A DNA stretch of 64,000 nucleotides from Puccinia triticina (taxonomy: Eukaryota; Basidiomycota; Pucciniomycetes; Pucciniales; Pucciniaceae). Below are positions 10,425 to 21,115 of this stretch, piece by piece. The notes under the pieces were generated by a model. The model did not search any database, was not told the DNA's origin, and worked only from the letters and a program-made list of their open reading frames with translations. The translations under genes were made by a program, and so were the position numbers. Where the stretch lies: NCBI RefSeq assembly GCF_026914185.1, contig NC_070570.1:620001-684000 (forward strand). Reading direction: 5' to 3'. Numbering within the stretch: the stretch's first letter is position 1; each line of letters starts with the position of its first letter.

Positions 10425-10835
10425 TCAAAACGGACAAGATCCATCGCTCATACCAAATCTACATCCAATCTGTTTATTGGAATTCAGCCAAGGTGCAGCC
10501 GAACGACTTTGCCCTCTACTCAGTCCATAAGCAACGTTATCGTGGGACAGGATTTTATTATGACTTTTGGGGCTTTGCCTCTGGTATGTGCGCATCCCCC
10601 CAAAACTAGGAGAAGATTTGCTAGAAGACATTAGAAACTGTTCTCCCTTTTTTTTGAGTCCATCACTCAGCCCCGCTTTGTTGTCGCTGGAATGATAATT
10701 CAAGAGGGCATTCCAAAGAATCATGTAACCAATTAAATCGAGCAACGTAACAAGTTCCGAACAGAATTGAACTTCTTGTGTTCCGAGAAAAGAGGCAAGC
10801 AAGAAACAAGAAAGAAAAGTGAAAACGCTAGGCAA
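10425..10835 (-). CDS. Hypothetical small protein, possible signal peptide
   Basis: An uninterrupted 136-codon frame. The N-terminus (MPSVFTFLSCFLLASFLG) looks like a cleavable signal peptide, followed by a hydrophobic stretch and then a Ser/Lys-rich polar tail. No family is recognised. Rust fungi encode many small secreted proteins, so a candidate effector is possible, but there is no splice or homology support, and the internal hydrophobic stretch (about residues 30-45) would fit a membrane protein equally well. Confidence 0.35.
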   Translation of the reverse strand: MPSVFTFLSCFLLASFLGTQEVQFCSELVTLLDLIGYMILWNALLNYHSSDNKAGLSDGLKKKGEQFLMSSSKSSPSFGGMRTYQRQSPKSHNKILSHDNVAYGLSRGQSRSAAPWLNSNKQIGCRFGMSDGSCPF

Positions 10836-11249
10836 AAAGAATAGATGCAGATGAAAACTATGACCAAGAAAGAGATGACTATGAACAAACTACAAAAAAA
10901 AACTGCTGAGAAGAAATAGGGGAATCAGAGGTCAGTCCTAATGATGTTACACATCAGGACCATGTCAAGTATACATCGAAAACCGTCAAATCTCTATGGT
11001 TGTAATGACTCTTTTAATATGAGGTGGATGAGCTTTGTGAGGTAAAATAGAAAGATAAGATTCGGAAGCCTTATCCTCCAGAGGTCAAGTCTGACAGAGA
11101 TGAGTACAAGTTACAGTCGGCTCATTCAAGCCGGAACGATTGAAACAAATATCCAATGCCAATACCCATTCTTAATAACTGAACATGTGCTGACGAAATA
11201 TCTTCAAATAATCGTTGTGATCCAGACCCTCAGCCATGCGTGTATGAGT
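10836..11249. other. Intergenic, nothing recognised
   Basis: Spacer between a hypothetical frame and the 3' end of the metallophosphatase gene. No feature supported. Confidence 0.4.
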
Positions 11250-13530
11250 TCAGTTGGTTTGTCGACAGCTCGTTGCTTCGACCACAAACCGATCGACCTG
11301 TCTTCCTTTGGCATCCATGGTGCGCCAGTATAGCCGGTCGATAGCGGTGTATTGTTTGATATGGTGATCACCATCAGAATATTTGATAGGACAGGGAAGC
11401 TGACTACCTGCAATCCGATAAACCCGGACGTTTTCATCAGACCACCGCTGCCGCCGGGCTGTGTTTTCATGGGAATCCTCGAGCCACATCTCGTCGGTTT
11501 CGAATTCAGGCGCCATATCGAGCGTTATGGGGCTAAAGTAATCCGCCCCACCACCACCGGTAGCACGAGTCTTGTGCTGTTTCAAGTGACTTTGAGATGT
11601 TTCGTAAAAGCCCCAGTTTTCCACTTTTGTGGCGGGGTTTTTGTGATATTTTCCTGATCCGGGGGTGACCACGTATATCACTCCATGATCTTCTTCGTGT
11701 GAATGCGGATCAAGGTCAGAGTAGCGTGCCATCTCGTGCTGCTTGATAAGTGATGGGGGGATGTTTGAGGACGGGCCGTTCTCGAAGAAGTATGGGGTGA
11801 AATATGTCCGGAGTAGACCGCGAGAGTAGGCCGCAACTTCATTAGATGAAATAACTAATGTCGCTGGGGGGATGTCATACATCCTCGTCACATCGGAAGT
11901 CGCGTGGAAGTGGGGCGCATAGACCGTGCGGATGTAATGGTTGCTAAACAAGGCCCATTCAAAACGGATAAATCAGTTTCAAGACACGTTCGCAGTTTTC
12001 AAAATCATATAACTGTGTTCTGGAAAACACTCACAGTTGAGCATCCTTGTCATGCTTCCACATCTGCTCGTCGGCGTGCTCAACAAAAGGTGCTTGGTTC
12101 ACAACGATGAGTCGAAGACTGGCTTCTTTCCATTCCGGCCGTGCCATCTCCCAGAGCAACCAATGCTCCTGGTCGGCAACTTCAGTGAGACTGCTGCGAC
12201 TCTTATAGAAGGCCTGCCTGTCAACGACGAGGTTGCTGTCCAATACAAGCACTCTAGCACGGGGATGCGGCGAGTAGGCAAAGTAAGTGCCGCGAGTGCG
12301 ATGGTCCCTCGGCGTAGAGAGTAAGGCGCCATACTGACGTTCAGCGATGGAGACACCGGGCAAGATAACTCTATTCTTTTGATTTTTCAACAAAGCCACC
12401 CGTGTACGATTGATTTCGCCGACTTGAACATGCGACAAACCAGCGGTGTAGATACTCTTGCCTTTGGTATCAAAATCGTGGGATCCGCGGGCATAGATAA
12501 TGGGGATCTCAGAGCTGGATTTCTGTTGAAAGGTGATAGGGTCCCAAAATTCGGTTTGCCAATGCTTCAAGTCTCGGGCCTCTTGGACCGCATTGCCCAT
12601 GTGAATCATCAGGTGAGGCTGCGATGGTGGGGGGGAATTGGTGATATTACGGACTCCAAATAGGCTACCACGAGGGGACAGGTAGGATTTCAAGTTGTGT
12701 GCTTTCTTGATCAACGGTCTGAGAGTTCCTGGGCTCGAATGAGTGTCACCGATGACGAACATTTCGATTGGACTGATCGTTTTGTTGGTGGTCACAACCA
12801 TAGACGAGAGATGATCTACAGAAGCGGGGTCGGGTGGATTGACACCTAGCCATTTGAATTCGTAATTGCCGTAGGTCCTTACCGTGGCGGGAAGACCAGT
12901 AAGCGGATCGATGTTGCCGGATTCTAGGACTAGTTCGTATTCATAAGTAGAACCAGACTCCAGATGGTCCAAAAGGACTGAATGGACCCATCTGTTTCTG
13001 CCCTCTCGGCCTTCAGCCTGCTCTACCTGAACTTTAGGAGCTATAAATTGCGGCTTGACAGTCGTTTTAGGGAAGCCGAATGCGGAGGCGCGGGTGTTGG
13101 TTTGAATCTGCTTCCGATAACGTAATCCGATGCCTCTATGCTTGTGGTCTCCTTCCGATCGGGGTTGAGTGGTCTCCCATACAATCGCGGCTGACCAAGG
13201 CGAATGGACAAAGAGCAATGGCTGTTTCCTAAGCGCCAAGTGATGTGATGCAAACCAGCCTGCAGAAAATACTGTATCCACAAACATGAAACGAGCAAAT
13301 ACGAAAAGATGGGTTGAAAGCCAGAATAAAATTCCACCGACGATCAGGAGAAATAGAAGGGTGCGGAAGGAGGCCGGATAAACGTATAGAATATCATAGA
13401 GTGCAGGTGGAAGCCTTGAGCGGGATCGGGAGCGTTTATGACGAGTGTGCAGCTTAGGTGATGTCAACGGCCGAGAAGTCGGGATGTCGAAGGCAGCGTG
13501 ATCATTTTTCGCTGCCGCGGGGCGGTACAT
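11250..13530 (-). CDS. Membrane-anchored calcineurin-like metallophosphatase
   Basis: Two exons, 13530-12035 and 11943-11250, flank a 91-nt GT-AG intron and join in phase to give 729 residues. A basic N-terminus is followed by one membrane helix (about residues 57-80). Next comes a fibronectin-like region resembling the N-terminal domain of purple acid phosphatases, then the metallophosphatase core: GDTHSS (near 260), HMGNAVQE (near 310) and ARGSHDFD (near 350). The canonical family motifs are GDxH, GD and GNH(D/E); here the last two are variant. The second exon continues with NHYIRTVYAPHF. The family hydrolyses phosphate esters using a two-metal centre; the substrate here is unknown. A type II membrane protein with a luminal or extracellular catalytic domain is inferred. 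The start is the first ATG of the long frame. Confidence 0.85.
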
Positions 13531-14623
13531 TATTGGTGTTTGTTGGCCGGGTGATCACAGTTGGCAAGCTGTAAAGGGCAGACCCAGTCAATACCCTATG
13601 CCTTGGAACAATGTGAGATGAGATTTGAGACTGCTAACCTGAGGGGCGGAGGGTAAATGGACCTGTAGGCTTGGGCGGCTGGTGAGTTTATGTTGCACTC
13701 GCCAAATAGTTCTTTGATGATGATTGTGGTTTGAGAGAAACTCTCCGAATAGTTGTATGAGTCTTGGAGTTCAGGAGCGAAACACGTCGATAGATGATCC
13801 TCAAGAGGTGTTCACTCTTCATATAATCCGGAGGGCAAACAACAGAGGGACAAGCAGCCTGTTATGTACGAAGCTATACCAGGCCTTCTTCGACGATGTG
13901 CTGGTGGGTTGCCCTGCAACACAACGAAACATGTACAGATTGACACGTCGTCAACCGGTCGCAGCGAGTCAATACCGTCGGTGATACAGCCCGGCTCAAA
14001 CTTCATCAAGATCCGTGAGACATACAACGTGGGTTATGTACTTGAATTTCAGGTTGCTTGCCAAGGGAGTGTTTTTGTATTGGCTCATATCGGACTGGCA
14101 TGGCGCCTTGGCTGAGAGTAGCAAGGACGACACTTTGCCTTGGACACCAGTGTTAGGGGCGACCAAGGCTGAAGGAGACACTGACAGTCCGATGGCTAGT
14201 TGCCTACCCGACCTTGAAGATGAGCCAACGACGAGCAAATGCGATAAGATACCGAAAATGAAGGGGCAACAAGGTGAATTGATCCCTTAAGCACCGCTGC
14301 CGCACTAATTTCCATGGGCCTCGCCCTCCGCCGGGATGTGTGGTTTTCTTCCCAAATTTGCCTGCATGGTCAACCTGGAGACTCCGCAGATGATGCAACA
14401 GTTGTTGCAAGTTGGCCAGGACCCCTAAAGGGCCACACAAGATTCTACATGAGTCATCAACTCCTCATCACTGGCGCCGTGCAGCCTCGATAGCTGCCTG
14501 GCCCTAGGTTTTAAAAAAAAGATGTAAAAGTTTCCTATCCAATGCAACAAGTGCCCATTGTGGTAACAGAAACCAAGGATGTAGTAGTGCAAGTGCGGAA
14601 ACAAGCTCTGCAACTTGTTCTCC
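13531..14623. other. Intergenic and upstream region, no gene supported
   Basis: Contains the presumed promoter of the metallophosphatase gene (transcribed leftward). Several short open frames of 60-90 codons occur on both strands but share no splice pattern, domain or bias that supports coding. Confidence 0.4.
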
Positions 14624-14632
14624 GGCCTAGAT

Positions 14633-15264
14633 CGAGCTTAACAAAGGGAGGCGCGAAGCGTCTCCGAAGGAGAGGCTTACCTCTAAAGTCACACCATTGG
14701 CCCTACAGACTCGAGAATTTCTGGCAAAAAAACACATATTTTCTTTTCAAAATGTTTTTAAAAATGTAGTTTTTAGTTTAAAAAAAAACTGAGTAGACAG
14801 ACTTGTAGCCTGCAATCTCAGCTTCCATTTCACAGCTTTTTACCTAGCTGACACACATAATTACTAGCCCACTTGACCTACTGTGAAGTGGTTCTGGAGT
14901 GGTGATCCAGCGGTTTTTGGGCTCAAAATTTGAAATTCCCTGAGCCCGCGCGGGCTCAAAGGGGGGGATTGGGCACAGAACTCCACCATGTAACAACATT
15001 TACAGGACGTTTCTTACAAGGGGGGATGGATACGGGGGATTTTGAAGTGGGGGAAAATAAGCTAAGAAGCTGGTGATTGTAATGGTGCCAAAGGCAAAGA
15101 GAGAATCAGAAGTCTAGAGGGTGATATTGGGGAAAATGGGGAACGTAGGGTCCTCCCTGCCATTTGTCTCAATCCTGTAGGGCCAGACATGCAACTTTAG
15201 AGGCAAGTTCCTCCTTTGGAGGTCGCTACGCTCCCCTGAGGAGGGTACGCTTGTGTTAAGTTTG
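14633..15264. mobile_element. Non-autonomous TIR element (632 bp) with perfect 9-bp duplication
   Basis: The ends are CGAGCTTAACAAAG and GTGTTAAGTTTG, flanked by identical GGCCTAGAT (14624-14632 and 15265-15273). Hairpins at both ends are followed by CTCTAAAGT and GGCCCTACAG boxes in inverse orientation. The interior is homologous to 1149-1978. This is the clearest short member of the family; it has no coding capacity. Confidence 0.9.
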
Positions 15265-15273
15265 GGCCTAGAT

Positions 15274-15679
15274 ATGGTCTCGAGTCTTGGCAAGTGTGAC
15301 ATACCATAACCTAACAGGTTAGGTTACAACACCCATTGACCTATGCCCTCCCAGGAATTGAGTGCACAAATGTTTATGGAGGTTGGTTGAAGAAAAATAA
15401 AAACCAATAAATACATAGGGAGTTGAAAAATCAACTCCCAAGAATTAATAAATTGACTCCCAAAAGTCGTTTACGTTGCCAGGACCATATTGGGAAATCC
15501 CCCCTGGGTCCTTGGAACCTCGCGCGGCCCCAAAAGCATTTTGGGAGCCAATTATTTAATTCCCCTCTTGAGAATGGGAGTCGATCTATTAATTGAACAT
15601 AAAATGACGGAATATATAAAATAATTTATATCTTGTCACTGTTGTACCCAAACACCCTAAACATTTTACAGCAATCTAA
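15274..15679. other. Intergenic, AT-rich
   Basis: No gene. A short near-palindrome of CCTAA and TTAGG (about 15306-15330) is present but is far too short for telomeric DNA. Confidence 0.4.
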
Positions 15680-16045
15680 ATACACTCTTTAGAGAATATT
15701 GTGAGCGTCATGGCATTAGTACTCCTCAGGGAGACCCTGTGTAGCTGGGGGGCTGATTTGGTGGATTTCCTACTAAGGCAAACCCCCAAAACCTTATCTA
15801 CGGTGCTCCAAACAGCCCCAAATTTTTTCTGCTATAGGAATACACTCCTTAAAACATATTTTAAGCTTCACGGCATTAGCCCTCCTCAGGGAGACCCTGT
15901 GTAGCTGGGGGGCGGATTTGGCGGATTTCCTACTAAGGCAAACCCCCAAAACCTTATCTACAGTGCTCCAAACAGCCCCAAATTTTTTCTGCTATAATAA
16001 TTCACTCTCTAGAAAACATTATAAGCTCCAAGGAGGTATTACACA
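15680..16045 (+). repeat. Tandem duplication, 160-bp period, about 2.2 copies
   Basis: The block beginning TACACTCTTTAGAG (15680) recurs at 15841 and partly at 16000. Each full unit contains CTCCTCAGGGAGACCCTGTG and a CAAACAGCCCCAAATTTTTT box. The units are nearly identical, suggesting a recent duplication. Confidence 0.8.
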
Positions 16046-16740
16046 TCAGGCACACCTTCTATTGACTGTGGTGTAGCGTAGCGCAGCATAAACGCGCTAT
16101 TTTTTAGCGTAGCATTAGCGCAATTGCACGTATCTGCGCTGACGCCTAGCATTTTGTGGGCGCAGGCGTGGTTAAGGGTCCAGTTGATGAAGGTTTGTTG
16201 CCATTTGTCTGGGACTGGGAATCCGTGGTAGCAGAGTCCTTTCTCCGCCGCAGTTTTGTTGGTCTTTGGTCTGTTCAACAATTGGTATACCAGCACTTTT
16301 TCCTGCCACTCTCTGTTGAAGATGGTGAAGGGGAGAGGGCCCTTCAGTTCAAGGATGAGCTTGTTAAAGTAGGGGGTGAATCCTCCATTGTTGTGGCTAT
16401 TGCTGACACCCCAGACAAACTTAGTGGTGCCAACTTGTGTATCTGTGCGGTCCTCTGCCGTTTGCTTCAATGGGATCATTTGGGATGTTTCTTGGGCTTT
16501 TGGGTGTTCTGTTGCTCCCGTCTTGGCTCCAGCTTTCCCTCCCGTTGCCCTTGTCTTTCCCCCTAGCCTGTCCCACATCACCAGCAATCAGTCAGCTTTC
16601 TCTTTGTTGCCCTTGTCTTGTGCCTTGAGTGCCTTCTCAAGGACCATGTTGGCTGCTTGATCTTTTGCAATTTTTGGATCCTCCCAAAGCTTGATGATGG
16701 CGCCGTTGTGGTGGTCATACCGGTACAGGCCCTCCAGATC
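16039..16740 (-). pseudogene. Remnant of a repetitive rust protein family
   Basis: A 182-codon frame includes GFTPYFNKLILELKGPLPF and CYHGFPVPDKWQ. I recall similar blocks in abundant hypothetical proteins of rust genomes, possibly transposon-linked. An in-frame TGA at 16588-16590 separates it from a same-frame upstream piece reading YRYDHHNGAIIKLWEDPKIA. More stops follow further upstream, so the gene is decayed. Function unknown. Confidence 0.4.
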
Positions 16741-17256
16741 ATCAGAATCTTCAAGTCAGCAAGATCAGCAATGTCACCAGCAAGACTTTGACCTCAAGAT
16801 CCCTCAAGATCCCTTCTCATACTTTTCCACTTCCTCACACCATGGGAGTTTCCTCAGCACTTGCGTGCAAGTGCCATCTCTTAACTCAGTCATAGATTTG
16901 GTTGGATCTCATGTAGATGCTGGTTTGAAGGCAAGGTTCATGTCTGCCACAAAATATCCTGAAATGATCTGGAACAATACTTGATGTATTGTGTAATGTA
17001 TGTGTAAAATGTATGCCACACCTATGCTGAAAACAAGGCCATTTTAATGATAAGTTTTACTTGATCCTCAAGCTTGACCAAAGTTCCTCATATTTCAATT
17101 ATCATGATTTTTGAACTCTTTGGAAACCCATACCCAGTAGTTTTCTCTGAAATGGTATTTGTATATATTTCAGGGCACACACCAAAAAGCTGCCAGTTAT
17201 TTCTAAGTTGTTTCTATTACACATGGTGAAAACTTTGTATGGAGTGTAGTGATACT
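16741..17256. other. Intergenic, no gene supported
   Basis: No open frame with support. Upstream remains of the 16039 pseudogene may extend here but are full of stops. Confidence 0.4.
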
Positions 17257-17264
17257 GTGGGAGG

Positions 17265-17583
17265 TAGAGCTGGTCCCTAGTACCTGTTGGCGGGTACCTG
17301 TGGAAGAGCGCAGGTATCCGCCGGGTGCAGGTGCGGGTGTCAAGTCTGGGTCCAAATTCAGGCAGGTACCTGCGCACAAATTGCCATTCTGCACAGCTCT
17401 GCTTGCCCCTAGTGCCCATTGGCGGGTACTAGGTACCTGTGGACGGGCACCCATGGAAGTACACAGGTAACTTCCAGCGGGTTCCAGGTACGGGTGCGGG
17501 TGTCCATTCTGGGCATTCTGGGTCAAAATTCAGGCAGTTACCCACACCCGCCGCGGGTACCTGGGTGCAAAGTGTCAGCTCTA
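17265..17583. mobile_element. hAT-like MITE (319 bp), copy 1
   Basis: The ends TAGAGCTG and CAGCTCTA are flanked by identical 8-bp GTGGGAGG (17257-17264 and 17584-17591). An 8-bp duplication with TAG-type ends is typical of hAT elements. The interior is rich in GCGGGTACC-type boxes. A second copy lies inverted at 18304. Confidence 0.8.
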
Positions 17584-17591
17584 GTGGGAGG

Positions 17592-18295
17592 TCTGATTTT
17601 GCTCTGGTACTACGGTTTGACTTTGGCGCTGTGGGGACAGCTGTCATACAACCATGTAACCTTTGTGGGTTTCTGTGTCACATTGTGTCACACAAACGTA
17701 CATGTGTGCGTTTGTGTGACATGTAGACCATCACCCAGCCATATCATGCCAAGATGAGTGCCCCGCAATCCCAGGGGTGAATTAGCTGAATCCTTTAAGA
17801 ATGGTATCTGATTTTCATCCATCAGTACAGAAATCTTGTTGAGGAGATTTCCTGAATTCATTCACAAACCCTGGGTAATCTGAGGTTCCCCTGGACTTGT
17901 CCCAGAATTCCAACTCCCTTGGGAAAAAAATTAGCAGCTGAAGAATGTGTCACACAAATTTACACATGTGTGCTGGTGTGTCACATTTTTCATCACTGAG
18001 CCAAGTGATGCCAGCCTGAGTGCTCATGCAGAGCCAGGGGCTTAGGTGGACCCTTCAAAAATTGTTCATAACGTTCAGCCATATGTACACAAATGATTTT
18101 GGGGATATTTTCTGAAGTCACACACAACTGCTGATTAACATGAGGTTTTTTTCCGCTGTACTTTTCCCAGAACTTCAAATATTTTTTGAAAAACTTCAGC
18201 AACTAAAGAATGTGTCACACAAACTTACATGTGTGCCTTTTTTGCACTAACATGTCTCAAGCTTTTTGAGATTTATGATAAACACATGATAGAAT
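17592..18295. other. Spacer between two inverted MITE copies
   Basis: Contains repeated TGTGTCACACAAA-type boxes near 17690, 17950 and 18210. No gene is supported. Confidence 0.4.
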
Positions 18296-18303
18296 GAAAT
18301 ATA

Positions 18304-18631
18304 TAGAGCTGGCACTTTGCACCCGGGTACCCGCAGCAGGTGCAGGTACCTTCCTGAATTTTGACCCAGAATGGACACCCGCACCCATACCCGGCACCCG
18401 CTGGCTTTTACCTGTGTACTTTCACAGTTACCCGCCCACAGGTACCTAGTAACCGCCAATTGGCACTAGGGGCAAGCAGAGCTGTACAGAATGGCAATTT
18501 GTGTGCGGGAACCTGCCTGAATTTGGACCCAGACTGGACACCCGCACCAGTTGGAGGATACCTGCGCACTGCCACAGATATCTGCCTGCGGGTGCCAAGT
18601 ACCCGCCAACGGATGATAGGGGCCAGCTCTA
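18304..18631. mobile_element. hAT-like MITE (328 bp), copy 2, inverted
   Basis: The same family as 17265-17583 in opposite orientation, with TAGAGCTG and CAGCTCTA ends and identical 8-bp flanks GAAATATA (18296-18303 and 18632-18639). The different target sequences show independent insertions rather than one duplication. Confidence 0.85.
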
Positions 18632-18639
18632 GAAATATA

Positions 18640-19453
18640 TGATTCCCGTGGTAAATTCCTTGTTTCTGCCAATTGTTAGATATTGCTTTGCAATGTAGTT
18701 GAAAATGTGTTCTACAATATTTCCAGTAATAACTAGATTCAAGTTGGAGCTGGTTTTCAATTGAATTCAACTCCTTTCCAAAGTGCCTTCAGCTCAATTG
18801 AGCATAAGTTAAACGTAAATTCATCATGAATTTAGCATACATTGAGGCTCAAGTTCCAGGATATATCTAACAGGTTTCTTAAACAATATTGTGCAATGGC
18901 ACTTGCACACAAGTGCCACACAAACTCCCATGGTGTCAAGATTCTCAATCCCTCCCAGATTTTTCCTTATGCTCTTTTTCATGTTTCTTGGTCCTAACAC
19001 ATGAGTCATGTGGGTTTTGTTTTGGTTGTTTGTGTTGTTTGTTGTTCTTCTTTGCTCTTTCTGTTCCTTTCCTTGGTTTCTTCCTTTCTTATTATGGTTT
19101 TTTTCTTGTTTGAGTGTTGTGGTGTTTCTTCTTTTTCCTCTTTTCTTGTTTGATGTTTGTAGTTAGGGATGTGATGACATGTCCTGTGACATGTCACTCC
19201 CCAGAGTCCAAGTTTGAGTTCAAACTTGTAGGATGGGACGGCATGGGACTTGCTCTGATCCACGAGGAATTCCATCATCTTTCTGATCCGCTGGCAGTAT
19301 CCCCAGCACTATTCCTGATCCTTTATCCCTGATCCCCTTATCATTATCATCTGATCCTCAACAAACTAACCACCGCCAACGGTATTCCATCCCTGTCGTC
19401 TCAACAAAATCCTTCCCCCCAACGCTATCACCTTTTCTGATCCTCATTGCTCT
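18640..19453. other. Intergenic, includes a T-rich low-complexity tract
   Basis: A pyrimidine-rich tract (about 19010-19160) dominates. No gene supported. Confidence 0.4.
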
Positions 19454-20003
19454 TCATTCGGACCACCACAAGGGCAGCCTCAACAGCACCTTTCCCCTCG
19501 ACGCTCTGCCTACCGCCTGGCACGGTAGGAGTTCCACACCGTTGTCTTCCTCCTCTCTCCCTGCGTCCTCAATTGCTGTTGTTGTTGTTGTTGTTGTTGT
19601 TGTTTTTTTTTTTTTTTTTAGTTCCTCATCCCATCTTTGGGTTTGAGAGAAGAAATCAGGCTCACTATGCACCGATCCCAAGGCTCTTGCCATCTCTGGG
19701 TCCTGCTGGTTGAGCTCAACGGCTGTCTTGGCGATTTTTTGGTTTGGATTCTTTTTGGGTTTCTTTGGTGGTTTGACTGTGGCCCGTGAGGTATTCTTGG
19801 GGGCTGTGGTCTTTGCCGCTCTGGGGGTTTGTTTTGGGGGCTTGGGCACTCGGAGCTGCTGGTGCCTGGATGGTTGGGATGTTGGGGTCTGGTTGGTTAC
19901 TGTCTGAAGGAGTGGGGTTTGGGGGGGCATGTTGTGTTGTATCTACTGCTAACTCTGTAGACGCTTTGAGCTGATTGCTGGTTTCTGCTATGGGGTTGGA
20001 CAT
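19454..20003 (-). pseudogene. Proline-rich frame pair, possibly a frameshifted gene
   Basis: A frame starting at 20003 (MSNPIAETSNQLK, then Pro/Gln-rich, ending KESKPKNRQDSR) overlaps a second frame ending near 19600. The second reads KPKKNPNQKIAKTAVELNQQ and DPEMARALGSVHSEPDFF before a (GTT)8 plus poly-T microsatellite (about 19575-19619). The coding character appears to move from the first frame to the second, suggesting a frameshift near 19750. No family is assigned. Confidence 0.3.
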
Positions 20004-20940
20004 TACGTAAGGTTTTGGAGGGATAAGGGGGATGCTTATAGGACTGGGGTGTGGGATTTGCGTCTGGGATTTACAAAAAAGGGGGACTTAAGGTTTGATG
20101 TGGTTGGGTGTTGTGGTCTAACTCTATCTATTCTTTCTCCACTGCAAGACTCTAAAGTGGTTGTGAAACCCTTTTGCTGAATGGAGAAGGGGATGATGGA
20201 GGTGCAAACTCTGCCCTTCTATACTATCAGATAACAAGACCCACCAAGCTAAGCTTGGCAAGTTTTAATCAAGTGATGGGTCTGGTCTAGTTCCAGATGA
20301 AGTTGTTTGATGACAGGTAAGTGAGAGTTGAGAGTGAGTTCAGTGGTTATTTGCAAATATATGAGGGTTGCGGTGATGTATGGATGATGATAAGTGTGAA
20401 GGTGGTATGTAAATAACTGGGGAGTACTGAGCTGAGGGAAAACCAACTGGGGGGGGAGAGAGCTCCTTATATCAACAGTGGGCTGATGTGTTACGTTACA
20501 ATATTTAGGCCTAAACATGTAACACATCAACCGTTATTTTTAAGAAAAAGGTGTTAATTTTATCAAAAAAATATTGAATTTTCAATACTTTACAATAAAT
20601 TACAATACGTTTTTGGCTGTATCTATGAAAAATGGCCAATATTTGCTGTTATTTAGGGTATTTTTGCATATTTTTGCACCCGTGGGTGCTATAGTTAACT
20701 TATTTTATACACTCAATAATCTTAATTTTCTGTATTGTAACTTATTTTTCAATACTTTACAATACTTTACAGTTACGGTTAACTGTAACGGCCCACCGTT
20801 GCTTATATAGACAAATGTGAGGGATTTTAGCTACAAGGGGGGCCATGGATGAGGGATTTTAGCTGGTGGGCTGCATACAAGTGGTGTCAGAAGATACTAA
20901 ATACAGGCAAAAAGTGGGGTGAGAAATGAAAGATTATGTC
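20004..20940. other. Intergenic, AT-rich with TACAATACTTTACA-type repeats
   Basis: Possible promoter region for the leftward frame at 19454-20003. Repeated CAATACTTTACA boxes occur near 20580 and 20750. No gene supported. Confidence 0.4.
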
Positions 20941-21115
20941 ATACTAATGCAAGGAGTGCATAAATGAAGCAGGGAAATGTCAAATACAGGGGTACCTCAT
21001 GCAAGGGGTGCATGAGTGGTGCCAGACTAATGCAAGGAGTGCAGAAATGGGGTCAGAAAACTGCATGCAGCTGCGAGGGGTGCATAAATGAAGCAGGGAC
21101 ATGTCAAATACAGAA
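20941..21115 (+). repeat. Short direct repeats
   Basis: A unit of about 42 bp (GAGTGCATAAATGAAGCAGG through GTCAAATACAG) occurs near 20951 and again near 21070, with partial copies between. Local tandem amplification; function unknown. Confidence 0.6.

Noticed and set aside
15304..15332. CCTAA/TTAGG words resembling telomere repeats
   Set aside because: One short near-palindrome only; telomeric DNA would show long tandem arrays.
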